This document shows positions 49,281 through 60,542 of a stretch of DNA of 64,000 bases, piece by piece. The notes beneath the pieces were generated by a model. That model was given only the letters and a program-made list of their open reading frames with translations. It made no database searches and was not told the DNA's origin. How positions within the stretch are numbered: position 1 is the first letter of the stretch; the number at the start of each line of letters is the position of its first letter. A program made the position numbers and the translations under genes. This stretch comes from Pochonia chlamydosporia 170 (lineage: Eukaryota; Ascomycota; Sordariomycetes; Hypocreales; Clavicipitaceae): the NCBI RefSeq assembly GCF_001653235.2, contig NC_035792.1:3782001-3846000 (forward strand), in the 5' to 3' direction.

Positions 49281-51473
49281 ATGGCCCTTTGGCCATTTCG
49301 ACGTAAAAGCGTTCGCAAACGCTCAAGGAGCGGCGCTGCTCTCTCCGACAACGAAGCTGCCCCGGTCCGCAGTCAAACAGAGGCTGTTCTTGAGCGCACT
49401 GCGTCCAAAAAGGCCCGAACGGAGCCTGCAAAACTCCAGCGGCGACAGCGAACATATAGTTTCTCGCCAAATCGTCATGATTCTATCCGTGTCGACCGAG
49501 CTCGACGCACCGCAGATGCCGCCAATCGAGCAATGCAAGAAAGTGGCCAAGGCTCTGAAGGAGCATGGGAGCGCACACCTACATTACACCCTACAAGGAG
49601 AAAGAGTAGCAAGCGAAGGCGAGACGATCATGATAGAGAGGCGGAGATCAAAGCCATGAGCGCCTACATGCCAACACGGTCGGGGTCAGCTACGGATACC
49701 CAAGTTCGGTCCAACTCCAAGAAGAGCACGAAAAGGGCCAAGACTGCGCTGAGCAATCACCAACCGCCAGCGTCGCAAACCTCCTTGCCGTATCCAGATT
49801 CTGTCCGGTCGTTTATGTCTGCAGACTCGGATTTCATTTCCTACAAAGTATCAGCTCTTGATTCGCTCGCACCACGGCCAACGTTGAGATGCAACCCTGG
49901 CACGAGATGGACCACGTCAAGGACGGCTGCCTCGGGTACAGCTGAATCGCCGAAACGGCCCCTTGGAGAGCGGGAACCTATTCAGGAAGATGGGGTCGAT
50001 GGGCGGAAGCGCATTGAGGACCTCGCTGACGATCTCGATGCAAAGGACCTTCGAGAACTGATGGAGAGGGATAATAGGAGAAGAGCAAGGAAACGACAGC
50101 AAGACCAGGAACGGATGGAGAGACGATTAGCACGAAGAGCTGAACGGCACCGCAGAGAGGAAGCGGAGGCAAGACAAGGAGGCACACCGCCACCCGAGAA
50201 CTTGGAAAGAGGCGTTATGGGTCGCGAATTGGTTGGCTTGGGTATCGAGCCTGCATCAGCCGTGGTGACATCCTCAAAAAGACGAGACTCGGACACCTTG
50301 CCCGACGCACCTCCCGCCGAAAGTGAAGATGCACTGCCTGCGAAGCCCTTGGATTCGTTCCACCGCCCAGAAACGTCTCCTCAAGATGATGAGTCTGCAC
50401 TTGCACCAGAGCAAAAGCGTCTGACACCACCCAAACCAGTGGAAACCCGGGAGCCTGTTGCCGCCTCCACCCAGGGCTCAAAATTGGCGGGCATGTTGCG
50501 CTCCAAGAAATCTAGGTCAAAGTCAACGCTAGGCTCTGACAAAGACCGGCCTGCCGACGAAGAATCTGGCCGTAAGAATTCTGAAGGCAGCGCCAAGACA
50601 GGCAATCGTCTATCCCTCTCATCTTTATTGAAATGGGGAAGCAGAAATCACAGGTATTCCGGGCCATCATCCTTTTCAAATACTTCACGCGAGGAGATGC
50701 AGGCAGCGAGTGCAACTTCACAGAACCAAGCACAGGCAGAAGCGTTGGCAAGGTTGCAGGGCGAAGATACGCCCAAACCGGCCAATTATTTAGCAGCCAA
50801 AGGGAGTACTGGTGTACCCAAGAGAACCAAGTCGAGGTTCCGGGAGGACTTGCCAGAATTTCCTCTATCACCACCAGATTCAAGAGTTCAGTCTCCCGAA
50901 GCTGATCCCCCGCTCCCGGCGCTTACAGAGAGATCACCCGAAATGGACTCACGGCCAACACCCCCATCACGACATGATACCCCGCCTTCAATTGAACGGC
51001 CCAAAGGAGCCCAATCAGCTGAGCCACACCTGTCAATGTCATTGGCCTCAATCGACTCTGAGGGATCATGGCTCTCTGGGCGTGTAGGCAGCCTGAGAAC
51101 GTCGACAAAGCGAGACAGCTTGATGCGAGCTAATCGGCGCGAGAATGTACCATCTTCAGACTCTCCCACAAACTCCACCCGGGAGGATTTGGCCATAACA
51201 GATGACGAGTATCTCTCGCGTCTGGCACCGGATAGAAGCTCGGGTACCATGGGTATTTCACGTCGATCAGGAGAAGGGCGCCCAAGCAGTGACGCGGAAG
51301 AGTCAATTGCTGCCCATGATAACTTGAAGTGGGGTCGCGTTGGTGCCAAACCCGAGCTCGTACAGTTTCACAACCACGACAGAAACACCATGTACAGTCA
51401 TCAGGGGCTGTTGAACATTGATTCAGGGGATGAGGAAGATACAAGTATGCTTACAGCCAGCAACCATGTATGA
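49281..51473 (+). CDS. Uncharacterised basic, disordered fungal protein (730 aa)
   Basis: I do not recognise a known domain. Single exon, 730 aa. The N-terminus MALWPFRRKSVRKRSRSG is a strong basic cluster with nuclear-signal character, and further clusters follow (RRKSSKRRRDDHD near residue 106). A highly charged predicted coiled coil spans about 245-305 (LAD DLDAKDLRELMERDNRRR, then Arg/Glu repeats). A Ser-rich stretch at about 410-465 contains LRSKKSRSKSTLGSD and LSLSSLLKWGSRNHRYSG. Many SP/TP sites follow (about 525-600), and the C-terminus ends DSGDEEDTSMLTASNHV. The rest is low-complexity and probably unfolded. The WPF-R-K start looks like a conserved feature of this protein rather than chance, but I cannot confirm that. 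It sits after the longest gene-free stretch of the window. A phosphoregulated scaffold is possible; no function is claimed. Confidence 0.75.
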   Translation: MALWPFRRKSVRKRSRSGAALSDNEAAPVRSQTEAVLERTASKKARTEPAKLQRRQRTYSFSPNRHDSIRVDRARRTADAANRAMQESGQGSEGAWERTPTLHPTRRKSSKRRRDDHDREAEIKAMSAYMPTRSGSATDTQVRSNSKKSTKRAKTALSNHQPPASQTSLPYPDSVRSFMSADSDFISYKVSALDSLAPRPTLRCNPGTRWTTSRTAASGTAESPKRPLGEREPIQEDGVDGRKRIEDLADDLDAKDLRELMERDNRRRARKRQQDQERMERRLARRAERHRREEAEARQGGTPPPENLERGVMGRELVGLGIEPASAVVTSSKRRDSDTLPDAPPAESEDALPAKPLDSFHRPETSPQDDESALAPEQKRLTPPKPVETREPVAASTQGSKLAGMLRSKKSRSKSTLGSDKDRPADEESGRKNSEGSAKTGNRLSLSSLLKWGSRNHRYSGPSSFSNTSREEMQAASATSQNQAQAEALARLQGEDTPKPANYLAAKGSTGVPKRTKSRFREDLPEFPLSPPDSRVQSPEADPPLPALTERSPEMDSRPTPPSRHDTPPSIERPKGAQSAEPHLSMSLASIDSEGSWLSGRVGSLRTSTKRDSLMRANRRENVPSSDSPTNSTREDLAITDDEYLSRLAPDRSSGTMGISRRSGEGRPSSDAEESIAAHDNLKWGRVGAKPELVQFHNHDRNTMYSHQGLLNIDSGDEEDTSMLTASNHV

Positions 51474-52799
51474 ACGGTACCAGACGAAGACGCCAAAATT
51501 GCAACAAAACAGATTGCCCGCTTCTGACACATAGCTGCCGTTCGAGTTACGCCGACGATGAGTTTTCCAATACCCATGGATATATAACCATTTCTTTTGT
51601 CTAATAGCATTGTGCTGCTGCGCAAGTCAAGTTCGATAATGCACCTCGGCACTCATACATCGTTGATGGTGCTGAACAAGGAGCATTATCTTCTTGGCAA
51701 GTGTGGCCAACAAATCTCGAAAAAAAAAACTCTAAAACCAACCATTACGACCAAAAAAAGTTTAAACCATGAAGACATTAACAAAATACACGGAAAGGAA
51801 AACCCACAAAAAACATGAAAATTGAAACTATAAACTATCACGGGAATGGAAAACTCTTCGATACGGATAACTCGAAATACCGCTATGCTGATACCAGAAC
51901 AAGCAACACTCATTGCATGCTCACATATCGTTTCTCCTCAAGAACCTGGACCAAATCACCAGTTCAGTCTATCCACAGCTGCCTGTAGCTGTGCTGCGTT
52001 TGTCTGCGTCATTTTGAGTACATATACTGCATAAGATACCCATGGATCGCTGATTATGTTTTTCTCTTCGCTTTTTGTCTTGCTTACACTCATCCTTTAC
52101 GCACCCTCCGAGGCGGTCGCAAGCTCCTCACTATCATGACGTCCTGTGGCCTCACTCGTATGACAGTCCCAGGCCACCTCTATATCTTAAGAGGGCTCAT
52201 CCTTGTACTTTTTCTGTAACGGTTCCAGAGACTACGGAGCCGTCAGGGGAAACGCTGGTCTTTGGTCTGGTTTAACATGATATTCAGGGAAGTTTTGCAT
52301 ATTGGCGAGCCAATACTGCATTCACACGGTGTTTTTGGCCTTTTTTTGTGGCTGCTTTTTGTTGCGCTTTTGGAGACGGCGCATTAGAGCAAACTGGCGA
52401 ACTTGCTACTTCTTGGATGTAGGAACTCGTTGGGGATTGGGGTAGAAGTTTTGATAGGTCAACCGGAATATTTACCTACGTTTTGAGTGTTGATGATACC
52501 GCGATATACGTTTTTGCTGCATACCGTAAACTTTTTGAGCATGATCTAGTTTGGTCCGTATTGCCTTGATGAGTCGTCGGCCAAGAACGGCTTGTTGTCT
52601 GTGTCTGATCGATCAATTGATGTCACCCAGCGATTTGGCCCAGTGTGTTAGTCAGTCCATCTGACCAGACCAACCAATGAGAGCGCCACAACCTGGAGCC
52701 GAGAAACGGACCAACCCTTGAAATTTCAATACCTCACTTTACATCTCCAAACTCACAGCGTCATCAAGTCAACCTAACTCGACTTTCTTCTACTCCAAG
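51474..52799. other. Intergenic region with A-rich tract
   Basis: About 1.3 kb between the 730-aa protein gene and thioredoxin, both plus strand. An A-rich stretch (51719-51845) probably belongs to the 3' region of the upstream gene. Nearer thioredoxin are GACCAGACC (52663-52671) and a CCAAT word (52674-52678). No gene seen. Confidence 0.5.
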
Positions 52800-53409
52800 A
52801 TGCTGTCTTCCCGCCTCCTCGGATCATTGGCCACGACCATGCGGGCCAGCAGCGCTGCCTCCATGCGACCGCTCGTCCTCTCCAGAGCCTTCCACGCATC
52901 ATCTCCCAGGAGGATCGTTCACAATATCAAAACGTACTTGCTCCAATTACATTCACTCCAAACTCAAAATTCATGAGTCTGACTAACGGGCTGGTATCCT
53001 GCTCTAGTGCCGAGGAATTCCAAAAAGCAGTGACTGAAAATGATAGAGTCATCGTTGATTGCTTCGCTACGTGGTGCGGTCCGTGCAAGGCCATCGCCCC
53101 TATTCTTGAAAAGTACGTCCAAATTTATCGACTCCATGATGACATTTGAATACATTGGTTTAAAATGCAGGCTCGTATGCTGTTGCTTACTAATTTGCTG
53201 TGGTTTTTAGACACTCCGAGGAAGCTGCTTTCAAGGACAAGGTTCACTTTATCAAGTTTGATGTGGATGAGTTGCCGGCTGTGACGCAGGCTTTGGGCGT
53301 TCGTGCTATGCCTACGTTTTTCTTCTTCAAGGATGGGAAGAAGGTTGATGAGATGGTTGGGGCGAATCCGCCTGCGCTCCTGGAGGCTTTGAGGAAGATT
53401 GCTGCGTGA
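52800..53409 (+). CDS. Mitochondrial thioredoxin
   Basis: Dithiol-disulfide oxidoreductase of the mitochondrial matrix, reduced by thioredoxin reductase. Three exons, 52800-52933, 53008-53112 and 53211-53409, give 145 aa. Residues 1-42 are an Arg/Ser/Ala-rich presequence with no acidic residue (MLSSRLLGSLATTMRASSAA, later FHASSPRRIV). The thioredoxin fold starts near residue 45. The active site is FATWCGPCK with Cys68 and Cys71; KFDVDELPAVTQALGVRAMPTFFFF carries the cis-Pro before Thr and the buried Asp. GANPPALLEALRKIAA closes the fold. Intron positions fall between the presequence and the fold and after the active-site helix, as in other fungal thioredoxins. The presequence separates it from cytosolic Trx1/2; yeast Trx3 is the functional parallel. 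Confidence 0.93.
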
Positions 53410-53943
53410 GGTGGGTTGAGATGGATAGTTTTATAGAGTGCATGGGCTTGAGGAATGGGTTAGATGGCCCTGCTGTGTATTGTATTGGATATAGAGCGTT
53501 TGATAGAAATGAGGTTGGCTTGAATTGCATTGAACCAGTGCTCTGGCCATGCTCCATTGAGAGTGCGTTTTGGCGTTTTGTTGCCATCTTTCATGCATAC
53601 TTTGAAGGGGGAAGTTGAAGACTTTCGTTAGGTTGACAGTTGCCTTATTGCGAATACAGTAGATTTGTACACTGTCAAGTGAATTATTATCTCATATGTA
53701 TGCATACAACAGCAAACGAGCCGTTGTAACAAAGTGACTGGTAATGGATTGATGCAGTTGTGGAAGTGTGGGGCATCAGCTAGTTCGGGTTGGGCTGGTT
53801 TCCATAACAACGCGGCGCATCAGTGACGCGACCACTCAAACTTTCAAGAACAACAGCACCGGACCAAATCAGACCAAATCAGACCAGACCGGCTTGACCA
53901 TAATTCACTTCACACCCACGAGCGAGATTTCAACTCGCCAACC
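53410..53943. promoter_or_regulatory. Thioredoxin 3' flank and NUF2 promoter
   Basis: About 530 bp. Just upstream of the NUF2 ATG is a row of GACCAAATC/GACCAGACC units (53862-53890), the same word family as in the longer gene-free regions. Confidence 0.5.
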
Positions 53944-55382
53944 ATGGCATATAACCCGAGAATGAGCATTATACCAACAAACCAACAACAAGGCCGTTCA
54001 CGGAAGAAGGAGGATGAAGCCGACGCCTTCATGCGCCTCCCCGACCGCGAAATCGTAGGCTGCATCACAGACATTGGCATCCACTTCACCGTCGCGGACC
54101 TCCAAAAACCCAATGCCGCGCATGTACAGCAAATATTCGAGTGGTTTGCGGAATTACTGTTGAATGCCACACGAGAGACTGTCGAGCCGGCGATGCGCGC
54201 CGCCGCAGAGGATGTTTGCGGCGAATTCGCTGATGTGGTGCCCACGGATACGCGTAACTTGATGGGATTCTATGTGTCTCTGCGCAGGTTACTGTACGAG
54301 TGTGGCATCACTGATTTCACTTTCAACGACTTGTATAAGCCTACGTACGAGCGACTGGTCAAGATCTTCAGCTACCTCATCAATTTCGTCCGATTTCGCG
54401 AGTCACAAACCACCATTATTGACGAATACTACAACAAGTCGGAGTCAACAAAGAACAGAATCGAAACGTTGTATGCAGAGAACCAGGAAAACGAAGCACG
54501 GCTAGATAATATGAAGCATAACCGCAAAGCCATGGAGGCACAGGTTCGCGAAAAGACAATGAGGAATGAGGAACTGAAGAAGCGATTGCTCGAACTACAA
54601 CGGCACCAAAAGACTGTCGCGACGAGGCTGGAGGAAGCCAAGGAGAAGAAGGGCGAGTTGACGAGCGTACTGGAGCAAAAGACACAGGATAAATTGACCC
54701 TTAAACAAGAAAGCAACAAACTGCGTCCGTACATGCTGCAGAGCCCTTCGGCATTGCAGGACAACCTGACGGAGCTGCGCGAAATTCTGAACAACGACAA
54801 GGCACACATTGACGCGTTGGACCGGAGGGCGCGTGCGCTCCAGACATCGACGGATTCGTTCACTGTGGTATCAACCGAGGTTGCATCTTGTATCAAGATT
54901 CTCGACGAGATTGCCACCGAACTTGCCAAGGAGGAGGAGGAAATGGTTAGGAATGCAAAGCAACGGGATGCGCTGTCTGAGCGTGGAAATAATGCTCGAG
55001 AGGTGGAACGGGCGGAGGTGATGCTGCAGCGGCAATTGAGTAAATGGACTGAGCGGACAGATAAGCTGCGCGAGCAGAGTAGTCATAAGGCGCAGGAGGC
55101 CAAGGAGAAGATGCATGAGCTGCGGGCGATTCACCGGAAATTGACGGAGGAGCACACAGAGAAGGGGAAAGAGATGGAGATTCGGAGAGTGAGGATTGAG
55201 CAGACGGAGAAAAAAGTGAGTTTTGCGACGGTACGATGTTGACTCTGAAGACTAATGAGGTGTAGATGCTCGATTTGAAAGAGAACATCGAAAACGAGGT
55301 GCACGCCGCACACGACGAGTATCTCAAGATGGAATCGCACATCAAGTTGTACATTACGGAAATGGAACAGGCCATCAGTTGA
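53944..55382 (+). CDS. NUF2: NUF2, kinetochore Ndc80-complex subunit
   Basis: Partner of Ndc80/Hec1 in the outer kinetochore, contributing to microtubule attachment and checkpoint signalling. Exons 53944-55215 and 55266-55382 give 462 aa. The N-terminal calponin-homology-like head spans about 25-160 ([21 protein letters not shown], then [14 protein letters not shown]). It includes [20 protein letters not shown] and a [24 protein letters not shown] block, which is typical of Nuf2 just before the coiled coil. The rest is heptad-rich coiled coil to the C-terminus, with [16 protein letters not shown] marking the usual break. The 50-bp intron (gtgagt...gtgtag) adds the last 38 residues, needed for the coiled-coil end that meets Spc24/25. 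A polar Gln/Asn tip precedes the head. Confidence 0.93.
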
Positions 55383-55531
55383 TTCGGTGTGTTGGGTTGG
55401 TCGTTTTTCAGCATTGTAATGGTCTGTTATGAGAGACATGAAAAGATACCATCGTTTGGCGTTGGGGGCATATACACATCTATCACGTCACTAGCTTAGT
55501 GAGAATTGCGAATCAAATTTCAAAGTTTATT

Positions 55532-56182
55532 TCATTCGTCTCTTTTCTCATCTATACTGAACCAACTCCCTAGTACTCTATGCAATGACACAACCGGACA
55601 GCTCCACGACCCATCATCCTTCATCGTCGCCCCCCTCACCACAGGCACAGTCTGTTTCAGCAGCTTGTCCAGCTCCTCCTCTTCCGTAGTCCGTCTCGGC
55701 TCAATAATAACTGCGCGAAATCCATCCTTCAGCGCCCCTTGCACGAATGTAGCTCCCGTAAGGCTCAACCCCTGCGCCGACCACTCCAATCCGTCTCTGT
55801 GGATTTCCAGAAACCCATACACCATTAGTAGTGGTGGTTTTCTTAACGCTTGATTTGGCGGCGGTGGTATTCTGGATTTGGAGGCTGCGAATGTGGCTAG
55901 ATAGGCGCGGAGGTGGGTGACTGTGGGTGTGAAGACGATGTTGATGTGTCGTGATATAGCTGTCTGGAAGAGTGTTGCGCGGAGAAGGGGGTGGCTGGGA
56001 GGGGGTTCTGCGTCGGTGGTGTTGGGTTGCTGTTGGTTTATGTCTTCGGTGAGGCCGTTTATGAAGTCTTCGCGTGGCCAGCCTATGATTACGGTTGTTG
56101 GGTAGGTGGTGTTTGCGATGAGGTGTTGGAGGAGTTCGGAGGGGGTTGCTGGTGGGAGGATTGTGGGCTGTAGTGTTGCCAT
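55532..56182 (-). CDS. Uncharacterised 216-aa protein
   Basis: I do not recognise a family with confidence. Single exon, 216 aa, convergent with NUF2 (150 bp between stops). After ATLQPTILPPATPSELLQHL comes a hydrophobic beta-like segment, TTVIIGWPREDFINGL, then a polar insert (about 50-62) and LLRATLFQTAISRHINIVFTPTVTHLRAYLATF. Next follow PPLLMVYGFLEIHRDGLEWSAQGLSLTGATFVQGA and FRAVIIEPRR. Alternating hydrophobic strands and helices suggest an alpha/beta fold like a degenerate RecA/Rad51-paralogue core without a Walker A motif. That resemblance, which would include Shu-complex-type proteins, is a guess. It ends VVSLHRVLGSWFSIDEKRDE. The strongly asymmetric amino-acid pattern and clean start support a real gene. 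Confidence 0.7.
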   Translation of the reverse strand: MATLQPTILPPATPSELLQHLIANTTYPTTVIIGWPREDFINGLTEDINQQQPNTTDAEPPPSHPLLRATLFQTAISRHINIVFTPTVTHLRAYLATFAASKSRIPPPPNQALRKPPLLMVYGFLEIHRDGLEWSAQGLSLTGATFVQGALKDGFRAVIIEPRRTTEEEELDKLLKQTVPVVRGATMKDDGSWSCPVVSLHRVLGSWFSIDEKRDE

Positions 56183-56696
56183 GGTGGCGGTGGATAGGGA
56201 GTTATTGTATTAGGGGCAAGTATCATGGCAGATGGTTTGGATCTGCTTCGTAGTCGTTGTGGTTGGACATTCTGAATGTCGTGATGGGAGATGGAGGCAT
56301 GGATGGGTTGGTTATGTCCGTCTTGTGATGTGCGTGGTGTACATGTTCAGATGGCATAGGTGTACTGTAGAAGATGGTGTTGATATGAGTTGAGAAGTAT
56401 GTCAACTTTGTCGGATTGCTACATCTTTTTACTTTCAAAATAGTAAGCTGTAGTGTTGAAATGGAACTGAAGTTGTGAGCTTGGCCGCAGCTGCGTCACA
56501 GAGAGGGGCGGCATGTGCATAAAGTGCCAGACATATATGGGCATGTGGATGGTGGGGTGACGGGTACGTACCCCAATGCTAGTGTCGTCAGACAGCTCAA
56601 CGTCAAGGGTTCGTCAACCATCACCTCACCTTCCCCCTGCCACGACCAAGGACGACACCGGGCCTCAGCAGCAGAGGCTCGCCTCAAACCGTCAAG
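56183..56696. promoter_or_regulatory. Divergent promoter of the 216-aa gene and AP-3 beta
   Basis: About 510 bp between two divergent starts; a C/A-rich leader (about 56600-56690) precedes the AP-3 beta ATG. No further gene seen. Confidence 0.45.
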
Positions 56697-59134
56697 ATGG
56701 AGTCTATAGCAAGGATCTCGAGTCTTATGGAGACTGGTAAGCGTGCCTCTCATCTGGCACTCGTCCTCGCGCAGTGCTAATCAATTGCCCCGTAGCGAGA
56801 GAGCTCACCCTCGATGCGGCACAGGCTACGCGCAATGCTCGCTCGAGCTCCCGTCCACTTGACCGGAACCAGATCCGGAAGCTTCTCGATAGTAGGAATG
56901 ACAGAGATGTTTTGGAGGGACTGCGACGAGTCATATCGGTGCGTATAGCATGTTTTCAGCTGGGCGTGCTCTGATGGGATGCTGACTTAATTGTTTAGAT
57001 GATGTACCGGAACCAAAAGACATTGCCTTTCTTCTCCTCCGTCGTCAAGAATGTTGCGTCCCCCAACATCGAAATCAAGAAGCTAGTCTACATCTACCTC
57101 ATCCACCATGCTGAGCAAGAGCCCGATCTAGCCCTGTTGTCGATCAACACGATTCAAAAGTCGCTTTCCGATCCTAGCCCACAGGTGCGAGCCTTGGCAC
57201 TCAAGACAATGTCTGGTATCAGGGTACCTGTCATCAGCCAGATTGTGTCGTTGGCTATAAAGAAGGGAGTCGCCGACATGAGTCCGTATGTCCGCAAAGC
57301 CGCAGCTCTCTCTATCCCGAAATGCTACCGATTGGATCCGAGTCAGTCACCTCAACTGATTGACTACCTGACGACTCTCCTGGGGGACAGGCAGTATTAC
57401 GTGGCTGGAGCTGCTGTATCTGCCTTCTTGGAGATTTGCCCAGAGAGAATCGACATGATTCATAAGCACTACAGAAGCCTTGTGAGGAAGATTGTGGATA
57501 TGGATGAATGGAGCCAGCTTGCTATGCTAAGGCTCATGACCTACTATGCGAGAAGATGCTTTCCCAGAGCGACGGCGCAAACAGCATTGTCACCCCAACA
57601 ACATGATACCAATGTAGACGACTTTTATGCCGACTCACCAAACGCGGGGAAGACGCAACAGGTTTCTGTCAGCGGTGACTTGCTATTGTTGCTCACCAGT
57701 ATAAAGCCGTTGCTGCAGAGCCGAAACTCTGGTGTTGTTGTTGCCGTGACGAGGTGTTATGTCGACATCGGCACACCAGAATATGTGAAACTCGCCATTG
57801 GACCATTGATTGCGCTATTGCGAGGCGCACAAGATATCCAGCAACTTGCTTTGTACAACATTGTTTCAGTTTGTCTCTTGAGACCAAATGACTTTGTAAA
57901 ATATGCAAGTCACTTTCTGGTTAGAGCGACGGATCCCGCACCGGTATGGGAACTCAAGCTGGAAGTGTTGACAATCATATTTCCACACAGTCCGCTTCAT
58001 GTGAAGAGTCTCATCTTGAAAGAGCTGGAACACTTTTCCCAGGGTGCTAATAAGGCTCTTGTACGAGAAGCTGTCAGAGCAATCGGGCGATGTGCCCAAT
58101 CGGATGTCAAGACCGCTCCGAGATGTCTCAAGCTCCTTCTTAGTCAAATCACTAGTCTCGACGGGACTTTGGCTGCAGAGTCTCTGACAGTAATTCGCCA
58201 CTTGATTCAACAAGATGCTGAGGGACATGCTGGAACTGTTGTTCGTCTCGCCAAGAATCTCGACTCGGCGACTGATCCACAAGCTAGAGCTACCATTATC
58301 TGGTTAGTAGGCGAGTTTTCAGGGTTGAATGGCGAAGACAATATCGCACCGGACGTCTTGCGCATTTTGTTGAAAGACTTCTCGAGCGAGTCCGAAGCTG
58401 CCAAGAGGCAGATCTTGCTTCTAGGGGCAAAGGTTTACCTTCATCATATCAACAGAAAGAGTGAGGCTGAGAAGGAAAGAGACGCAGAGGAAGATCCAAC
58501 GCAGGAATCCGATATCCACCCTATCGCCCGCCTTTGGGACTACCTGCTTCTCCTTGTTAGATATGACACTTCCTATGAGCTGCGAGATCGAGCGAGAATG
58601 TACAAGTCGCTTCTCGGTGTCCCTCAGCTGGCAACGTTGATGCTTTTAGCACCAAAGCCCGCACCACAGGCCCCCAGCCCTTCAGAATCTCGAAAGGGGT
58701 TTCTTTTAGGCTCATCAACTCTGATTTTGGCTGGTGGTGGCGGGATTCACGGGTTGAGGGGGTATGAAACGCTTCCTGACTGGGTCGAGGCGGGCAAAGA
58801 GCCTGATCCACGTCTGAGGGACAATGATGATGGCAGCATGTCCTCTTCTAGATATGGTGAGAAGAATGCCGTGGCGCCAGCAGGCGATATGTTGGATCAA
58901 GCTGCAACTTCGAGACCACCCACGAGTAAGGCAAACGGGCTAGGTGAAGGTGTAGGGACTAAGACTTTGGATGATTGGCTTGCAGAGGACAACGCAGAGG
59001 AGGAGAGTGAAGAGACTGAGGAGGAAACGGAGGAGGAAACTGACGAAGAAGAGACAGATGAAGAAGATGAAGAGGAAGAGGAAGAAGAGGAGAGTGATGA
59101 TGACGGAGAGAGAGATCGTTTGGTCAAGGGATAG
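56697..59134 (+). CDS. APL6: AP-3 adaptor complex beta subunit
   Basis: Large subunit of the AP-3 coat carrying cargo from Golgi/endosome to the vacuole. Exons 56697-56736, 56796-56938 and 56999-59134 give 772 aa. The two short first exons encode MESIARISSLMET and ARELTLDAAQATRNARS, then LDRNQIRKLLDSRNDRDVLEGLRRVIS. The third continues MMYRNQKTLPFFSSVVKNVASPNIEIKKLVYIYLIHHAEQE, the adaptin-N signature. HEAT-like repeats run to about residue 600. VSPYVRKAAA-type repeat (here MSPYVRKAAALSIPKCYRLD) and YVAGAAVSAFLEICPERIDMIHKHYRSL are typical of beta-3. The C-terminus is a long acidic hinge (about 728-764, Glu/Thr/Asp repeats) and then stops, so no folded ear domain is present, as in other fungal Apl6 proteins. 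Confidence 0.93.
59008..59108 (+). repeat. Purine-rich GAR/GAN codon repeat encoding the AP-3 beta acidic hinge
   Basis: Imperfect 9-18 bp units (GAGGAAACN-like, then GAAGAN) give Glu-Glu-Thr and Glu-Asp runs at the very end of the AP-3 beta frame. Likely length-variable between isolates. Confidence 0.8.
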
Positions 59135-59429
59135 TGGCGTTTAGCAATGCTGATTACTCAGAAAGGTAGCATTCTTACATAGCATTAGCATGTGATGATT
59201 CGGGCATTGGTGTTTTAGCTGCCAAGTACATACTAATACACTGAAGACTTGAAGGCCAGATATTCGGAAACAATAAAGAGATCTATATGCTGTGTATAAC
59301 AAGAGTACAACGCCTATTCTAATTCCATGCCAAATATTTCACAATACCAATCGCATATATTCCAGGTATGTTTTGTTCTTTCCCATACAGACTCCAGCTC
59401 CTTCAGCAATTTGCACAACTCAACGGGTT

Positions 59430-60542
59430 TCAACTACTAAGCTCAGTCTTTTGGCTGTTGTTTACCAAATCAGGAGACTCGGTCTTTGTCTCTGAACTCT
59501 CCGCATCAGAAACAGCCGCAGCAGCGGTGTTGTTCCTCTTGCTGTACCCATTCACCATTTGCGGGAAGAAAAGACCCGGATGGAAAATTGTAAGCAAGTA
59601 AACCGTCACAACCATGAGCGAGCTATCCAGGACAAGGAAACTCACCTCGTCCTGCATAATCTCATTGCCCCAACCACCAGCCATTTCCGCAATTCTGCCA
59701 CCAAAGTCAGCTTCATCTCACACAGCCTCCCACGAATAGCGTCAAAACATACCGATAAATGCAACGAATCAACACCGCAGCATACGCGCCCGCGATCCCA
59801 AACACAAACACACGGAACTTGCCGTCCCGCCACAGCGCCAACTCCTCCCGCGAAGCTTTGTCGCTGCGCATGTGCTTCCGCGCGCGGAGGAAGTAGTCCG
59901 AACCCATGATGCCGAAGGCCCCGAGGACGAGCACCTGGAGGACGACGCCGGCGATGATGGCGCGGTTGCCGTCCTTTTGGAGCTTGGGCTTCGTGTGGCC
60001 TGCGGCGGCGGCGATTCCGCCCCCGATGGCCTGTACGATCAGGCAGGAGAGGTCGGCGGGGAGGAAGATTCGGGGGTACCACTGGGGAGGGATGCGGGAG
60101 AGGGACGGGTTGAGGTGGATGGCGACGTGTTTGAGGGTGAGGTAGATGGATACGCAGATGAATGTTGGGGCGAGGATGATGGCGCAGATTTGGAGCTCGA
60201 AGGCGGATTCGTTCCAGGGGTTGTAGTGGAGGAGGATGCGGCCGACGTATCCTTTGTGTTTGTTTTAGTTTAGTTTTCTTTGTGGTTGAGAGTCAGATGG
60301 AGAGATTTACCTGCTGTTTCTAATATCAGGCCAATGGTGATGGCGGCTGTATAAGTCCACGTTTTGCTCTTTATGCCCAGCGAGAAGGCGGCGATGAGAC
60401 AGATTCCAAATGCGATGGTGAAGAAGATTCCTGATCCGAGGTTAGGATAGTATCCTAGGACGGTTCCCTTGACGGGACACAGCTCCGAGACCTCTGTGCA
60501 TTGATCCAAACGGATTCGATGGCCCGTCGAGTTTGACGACAT
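59430..60542 (-). CDS. RTA1-family seven-span membrane protein
   Basis: Fungus-specific lipid-translocating exporter-like family (RTA1/RTM1/RSB1) linked to sterol-drug, toxin or sphingoid-base resistance. Exons 60311-60542, 59753-60251 and 59430-59694 give 331 aa. A short lumenal N-terminus with NSTGH (an N-glycosylation sequon) and several Cys precedes seven membrane helices. The family pattern is clear: LGYYPNLGSGIFFTIAF, then ETAGYVGRILLHYNPW (across intron 1). FELQICAIILAPTFICVSIYLTL, LSCLIVQAIGGGIAA and CIYRIAEMAGGWGNEIMQDE (across intron 2) follow, then FHPGLFFPQM. The C-terminal 40 residues are a Ser/Glu/Thr-rich cytosolic tail. The substrate is unknown. In-frame splice joints at two diagnostic motifs make the model secure. 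Confidence 0.91.
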
